Source: VRUE01 sp963748075
GTDB lineage: Bacteria > Actinomycetota > Thermoleophilia > Solirubrobacterales > 70-9
NCBI GenBank assembly: GCA_963748075.1
Contig: CAVVHQ010000044.1
Coordinates: 15,364-79,363, forward strand
Direction of reading: 5' to 3'
DNA length: 64,000 bases
Positions 61,097 to 64,000 of the stretch are shown here, piece after piece. Under the pieces are notes generated by a model, which was given only the letters and a program-made list of their open reading frames with translations, ran no database searches and was not told the DNA's origin. The position numbers and the translations under genes were made by a program. Every line of letters begins with the position of its first letter. Positions within the stretch are counted from its first letter, which is position 1.

Positions 61097-62545
61097 TCAG
61101 AGGTGGAGGCGCCGGTGGTGCGCGTGGTGGTGGAGCTGCTCGGGGGGCGGTTCGCCGGCCACCGCCGGATCCGGACCGCGCCGCTCCGGGTCGCGCACGA
61201 ATCCCCAGCTGAGCGCGGTGCCGATCGCGCAGAGCGCGACGATGACCCAGGTCGAGCCGGCGATCGCCGCGGCGAAGCCGTCGCCGCCCGCCTGCAGAGC
61301 GTGGAAGGCGGCGCCCACCGCCGCCAGGGCCAGCGCGCCGGCGACGATCCTGTCCATCGCCAGCACGCCTGAGGCGATGCCGACTTTCTCGCGCGGCATC
61401 GCCGCCATCGCCGCGGTGGACATCGGCGCGTAGACGAGGCCGAGCGCGATCCCGAACAGCAGGTAGCCGACCAGCAGCAGACCATAGGCGCTGTGCGACC
61501 CGACCTGCGTCAGCACGACCAGCCCGGCGGTTCCGCACGCCATCCCCGCCGTCATCAGCCCGCGCGAGCCGAAACGCGCGATCAACGGCCCCGAGAAGGG
61601 AGAGACGAAGACCGTCGGCGCGGTCACCGGGAGGATCAGCAGGCCGCTCTCGATCGCCGAGTGGCCGCGCGCGTCCTGGAGGTACTGCGGCTGGAAGAAC
61701 ATCACCGACCAGTAGGCGCCGACCAGGCAGAAGGCGGCGGCGCTGGCGCCGAAGTAGGGGCCGTTGCGGAACAGCGCGAATTCGACGATCGGCTCGCGCA
61801 CCCGGTGCTCGATCCACCAGAAGGCGACCAGCACGGCGACTCCGAGCCCGGCCATCGAGACGATCGCCGCGACGTCCCAGGCGCTCGCCTGGATCATCGC
61901 CAGGACGACGGCGGAGAGGCCGATCGTCAGAGCGAGCAGGCCGGGCAGGTCGACCCGGGTGCCGGCGCCCGGGTCGGTCGACTCCGGCGCCGCCGCGACG
62001 ATGGTCGCCACCCCGAGCGCAACGATCGGCAGGTTGATCCAGAAGATCACCCGCCAGTCGATCGCGATCAGGAGGCCGCCGACCACCGGCCCGATCGCCA
62101 GCGCGATCGCCGAGACCCCTGCCCAGATGCCGAGCGCCCGCGGTTGCTCGGCCTTCGGGAAGACGTTGCAGACGATCGCCAGCGAGAGGGTGAGCACCGG
62201 CGCCGCCCCCACCCCCTGCAGGATGCGGCCGCCGATCAGCATCTGCGGGCCCTGGGCGGCGCCGGAGAGGATCGAGCCGGCGCCGAAGACCAGCAGGCCG
62301 GCGACGAACACCCGCTTGCGCCCGAACATGTCGCCGAGACGGCCGGCGGTGACGACGAGCACCGCGATCGTCAGCAGGTAGCCGTTCATCACCCACTGCA
62401 GCTGCTCCGAGGTGGCGCCGACGTCGGCGCGGATCGAGGAGAGCGCGAGCGCGACGACGGTCGAGTCGAGCATCAGGATGAACAGGCCGAAGCAGGCCCC
62501 GGCCAGCGTCCACCAAGGTCTGTTCGCCTCGTTGATCCCCAGCAC
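61097..62545 (-). CDS. DHA2-family MFS drug transporter with His-rich tail
   Basis: This 482-residue protein has about fourteen hydrophobic segments and belongs to the EmrB/QacA drug:proton antiporter group. Motifs include LDSTVVALALSSIRADVGA (motif D1), GRLGDMFGRKRVFVAG (motif A), GGRILQGVGAAPVLTLSLAIV and GPVVGGLLIAIDWRVIFWINLP (motif C). The C-terminus has the run LHHHAHHRRLHL, an unusual His-rich tail that could bind metal. Two CTGAC-CGCGTCAG palindromes lie at and after its stop. Substrate unknown. Confidence 0.93.
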   Translation of the reverse strand: MLGINEANRPWWTLAGACFGLFILMLDSTVVALALSSIRADVGATSEQLQWVMNGYLLTIAVLVVTAGRLGDMFGRKRVFVAGLLVFGAGSILSGAAQGPQMLIGGRILQGVGAAPVLTLSLAIVCNVFPKAEQPRALGIWAGVSAIALAIGPVVGGLLIAIDWRVIFWINLPIVALGVATIVAAAPESTDPGAGTRVDLPGLLALTIGLSAVVLAMIQASAWDVAAIVSMAGLGVAVLVAFWWIEHRVREPIVEFALFRNGPYFGASAAAFCLVGAYWSVMFFQPQYLQDARGHSAIESGLLILPVTAPTVFVSPFSGPLIARFGSRGLMTAGMACGTAGLVVLTQVGSHSAYGLLLVGYLLFGIALGLVYAPMSTAAMAAMPREKVGIASGVLAMDRIVAGALALAAVGAAFHALQAGGDGFAAAIAGSTWVIVALCAIGTALSWGFVRDPERRGPDPAVAGEPPPEQLHHHAHHRRLHL

Positions 62546-62631
62546 GCCGCGACCCTACAGGGACGTGCGTCGCTTCGGTGTCCATATGGGCGCCGGGATG
62601 GACGGTCCCGCTGTGCGGGGGCTGGGCCGGG

Positions 62632-63780
62632 TCAGGCGCTTGCGGCGGCGAGGTCGCGCACGGGGTCGATGCCCCAGCGCCCCCCGACCTCGACCAGAGC
62701 CTCGCTCACGGCCCAGCCGTCGGGGCGCTCCTCGCCCTCGTGGTCGGGGCTGGCGCCCTTCAGCGCCATGCAGCCGCTGTTGTCGCCGACGGCGCGGATC
62801 GCGGCGAGGTCCGCCTCGCTCAGCCGCTGCTCGGCCGGCATCCGCCCCAGTTCCACCTTCTTGGCCTCGATCGGGCAGGCCTCCGGGGCCGCCTCTTGGA
62901 CCAACGTCGGCGCCACGCACTCGACCGCCGGGTGGGCGAGGTTCCACTGGCAAGCGAGCTGGATCGGCGTCAGCCGCGCCCGTTCGGCGATCGGCAGCAC
63001 GCGCTCCAGCTTCTCCAGGCCGGCCTCGATCCAGCCCGGCGGCCGGAAGGCGCGGTGGTCGTGGGGCGCCAGCTCGGCATCGGGCCGCAGGTCGCCCCAG
63101 AAGATCCCGCCGTAGTCGACGACGCGGGTCAGCACCTTGACCTCGTGGCGCGCCGCAGCCTCGAGGCAAAGCTCGCCGGGCCAGGGCTCGAACGGGTTGA
63201 GGATGATCATCGCCCAGTCGATCCGCTTGCCGAAGCGCTCCAGGCAATCGATCAGGTCGAGGGTGAAGCCGTTGGCCGGGCCGGGGGCGACGCCGATTCG
63301 CGCCGTCAGCCCGGCCTCGCGCAGCGCCTCCATGCCCTCCCAGACCGCCTCGCTCGAGTAGCCGATCCGGTCCGGGTTGTGGAGCAGCAACAGGTCGAAG
63401 CGATCGGCGCCGAGCCGCTCGAGGCTGCGCTCCGCGGCCATCCGCAGGTAGCCGGCGTAGTCCTCCGGTCCCCTCAGTCGCGGGTCGGTGAACCGGGGGA
63501 ACCCCTTCGGCCCGTCCCGCTCCCCCTCGTAGAAGTCGTGCCCGACCGCCCCGATCAGGCAGTGCGAATCACGTTCGGCCCCGTCCAGCGCCCGCCCAAG
63601 CAGCGAGTCCGCCTCCCCTTGCCCGTAGACATCGGCGGTGATGACGGTGTCGATCCCGTCGCCGGGCCGCAACAACCCTTCGAGCCGCTCCTCGTCGACC
63701 GCCTCGCCGAAACGCATGAACCGCCCCCCGCTCCAGGTCCCGATCGCAGCTCTTCCAGGCTCGCGCACCTCCTGAACCAT
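62632..63780 (-). CDS. Aldo/keto reductase family protein
   Basis: This 382-residue NADPH-dependent TIM-barrel oxidoreductase has DTVITADVYGQGEADSLLGRAL (cofactor-pocket region with Asp/Tyr), ERLGADRFDLLLLHNPDR, GLTARIGVAPGPANG and LTPIQLACQWNLAHPAVECV. The expected Asp-Tyr-Lys-His tetrad can only partly be traced. The C-terminal third (WAVSEALVEVGGRWGIDPVRDL) is unusual for the family. Substrate unknown. Confidence 0.85.
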   Translation of the reverse strand: MVQEVREPGRAAIGTWSGGRFMRFGEAVDEERLEGLLRPGDGIDTVITADVYGQGEADSLLGRALDGAERDSHCLIGAVGHDFYEGERDGPKGFPRFTDPRLRGPEDYAGYLRMAAERSLERLGADRFDLLLLHNPDRIGYSSEAVWEGMEALREAGLTARIGVAPGPANGFTLDLIDCLERFGKRIDWAMIILNPFEPWPGELCLEAAARHEVKVLTRVVDYGGIFWGDLRPDAELAPHDHRAFRPPGWIEAGLEKLERVLPIAERARLTPIQLACQWNLAHPAVECVAPTLVQEAAPEACPIEAKKVELGRMPAEQRLSEADLAAIRAVGDNSGCMALKGASPDHEGEERPDGWAVSEALVEVGGRWGIDPVRDLAAASA

Positions 63781-63792
63781 AAGCGTCCACTC

Positions 63793-63820
63793 GCGCGGGT
63801 GGCGTCGACAGGACCCGCGC
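63793..63820. terminator. Terminator-like hairpin
   Basis: GCGCGGGT (63793-63800) and ACCCGCGC (63813-63820) form a perfect 8-bp stem with a 12-nt loop, just after the stop of the partial gene on the minus strand. No T-run follows. Confidence 0.5.
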
Positions 63821-63831
63821 GCCAGGTGTGC

Positions 63832-64000
63832 TCAGCCCTGACCGTCGCCGCCGGGAGGTTCGTCCGGCTGCGGCGCGTCCTCGCCCTCGTCCTTCTTCGC
63901 GCCGACGCCGATCTTCTCGGGCTCGGGCTTGGCTTTCTGCTGCGGCCTCTTCGGCGCGACGATCGACAGCTTCAGCGGCCGGTCCTCCTCGTCGCCGGAA
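63832..64000 (-). CDS. 3' end of an unidentified gene
   Basis: The minus-strand frame is open from the window edge to a TGA at 63832 and encodes a charged tail of about 55 residues: RPLKLSIVAPKRPQQKAKPEPEKIG, then Asp/Glu/Pro-rich residues ending PGGDGQG. Low complexity like this is typical of a disordered C-terminus. The function lies in the part outside the window. Confidence 0.6.
   Translation of the reverse strand, partial: SGDEEDRPLKLSIVAPKRPQQKAKPEPEKIGVGAKKDEGEDAPQPDEPPGGDGQG

Overview
The window is one contiguous, very G+C-rich chromosomal segment with frequent GTG and TTG starts. The gene set includes a CarD transcription factor, a MarP-type periplasmic protease, an F420-type luciferase-like oxidoreductase, paired FadE-like acyl-CoA dehydrogenases, DisA and a SigH-like sigma factor. 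Together with the overall composition this points to a deep-branching actinobacterium, most likely Thermoleophilia/Solirubrobacterales; that placement is inference from gene content, not from a marker phylogeny. I found no phage, IS, CRISPR array or rRNA. There is one tRNA (Thr-UGU).

Layout. 1-5.1 kb: DNA repair and recombination (a helicase-nuclease cut by the window edge and by a frame break; xseB-xseA) and an HxlR regulator. 5.2-10 kb: envelope and signalling (MarP-like protease, class B PBP, lipoprotein, zinc-ribbon/FHA protein, coiled-coil protein). 10.1-14.8 kb: glutamate synthase large subunit. 14.9-16.9 kb: a frame-broken cupin, a DUF2283/DUF4258 toxin-antitoxin-like pair and a TolB-like propeller. 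16.9-21.4 kb: an aspartate-family operon lysA-hom-thrC-thrB with overlapping genes. 21.4-30 kb: M23 peptidase, acyl-CoA dehydrogenase, a CWB2-like protein with a small ORF and an MBL hydrolase, membrane proteins, an M19 dipeptidase and a Vps62-like protein. 30-38 kb: fatty-acid/steroid-type degradation genes (LLM oxidoreductase, two FadEs, thiolase, 3-hydroxyacyl-CoA dehydrogenase) with an HD protein and a GlxA regulator between them. 38-51 kb: mixed housekeeping, including a PlsC-GpsA fusion, an ECF sigma with a small membrane partner, and a ring-cleavage dioxygenase/maleylacetate reductase pair. 51-61 kb: sigH, rlmB, cysS, ispF, ispD, carD and disA on one strand, echoing the gene order of the Bacillus disA-ispDF-cysS-rlmB-sigH region. 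61-64 kb: an MFS exporter, an aldo/keto reductase and the 3' end of another gene.

The most unusual content is a set of dispersed palindromic elements. At least four families (called I-IV here) each have a conserved core placed inside a longer inverted repeat whose stem sequence differs at every locus. Family I has four copies with a covarying central hairpin. Family III has two 159-bp copies in opposite orientation with a compensatory base-pair change. Family IV has one copy between genes and one inserted in frame in cysS. Other palindromes lie in frame inside the helicase gene and ispD. Such elements inside genes recall Rickettsia palindromic elements, and I know of no description of them for this lineage.

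A second theme is missing canonical starts. carD and the FHA gene have no ATG, GTG or TTG in frame that would include their conserved N-termini. Both have a strong Shine-Dalgarno 6-7 nt before an ATT or ATC codon. A shared TTGACTGGTCAGTC-type palindrome upstream of an acyl-CoA dehydrogenase and between the divergent thiolase and hydroxyacyl-CoA dehydrogenase genes suggests one TetR-family regulator for the beta-oxidation genes.
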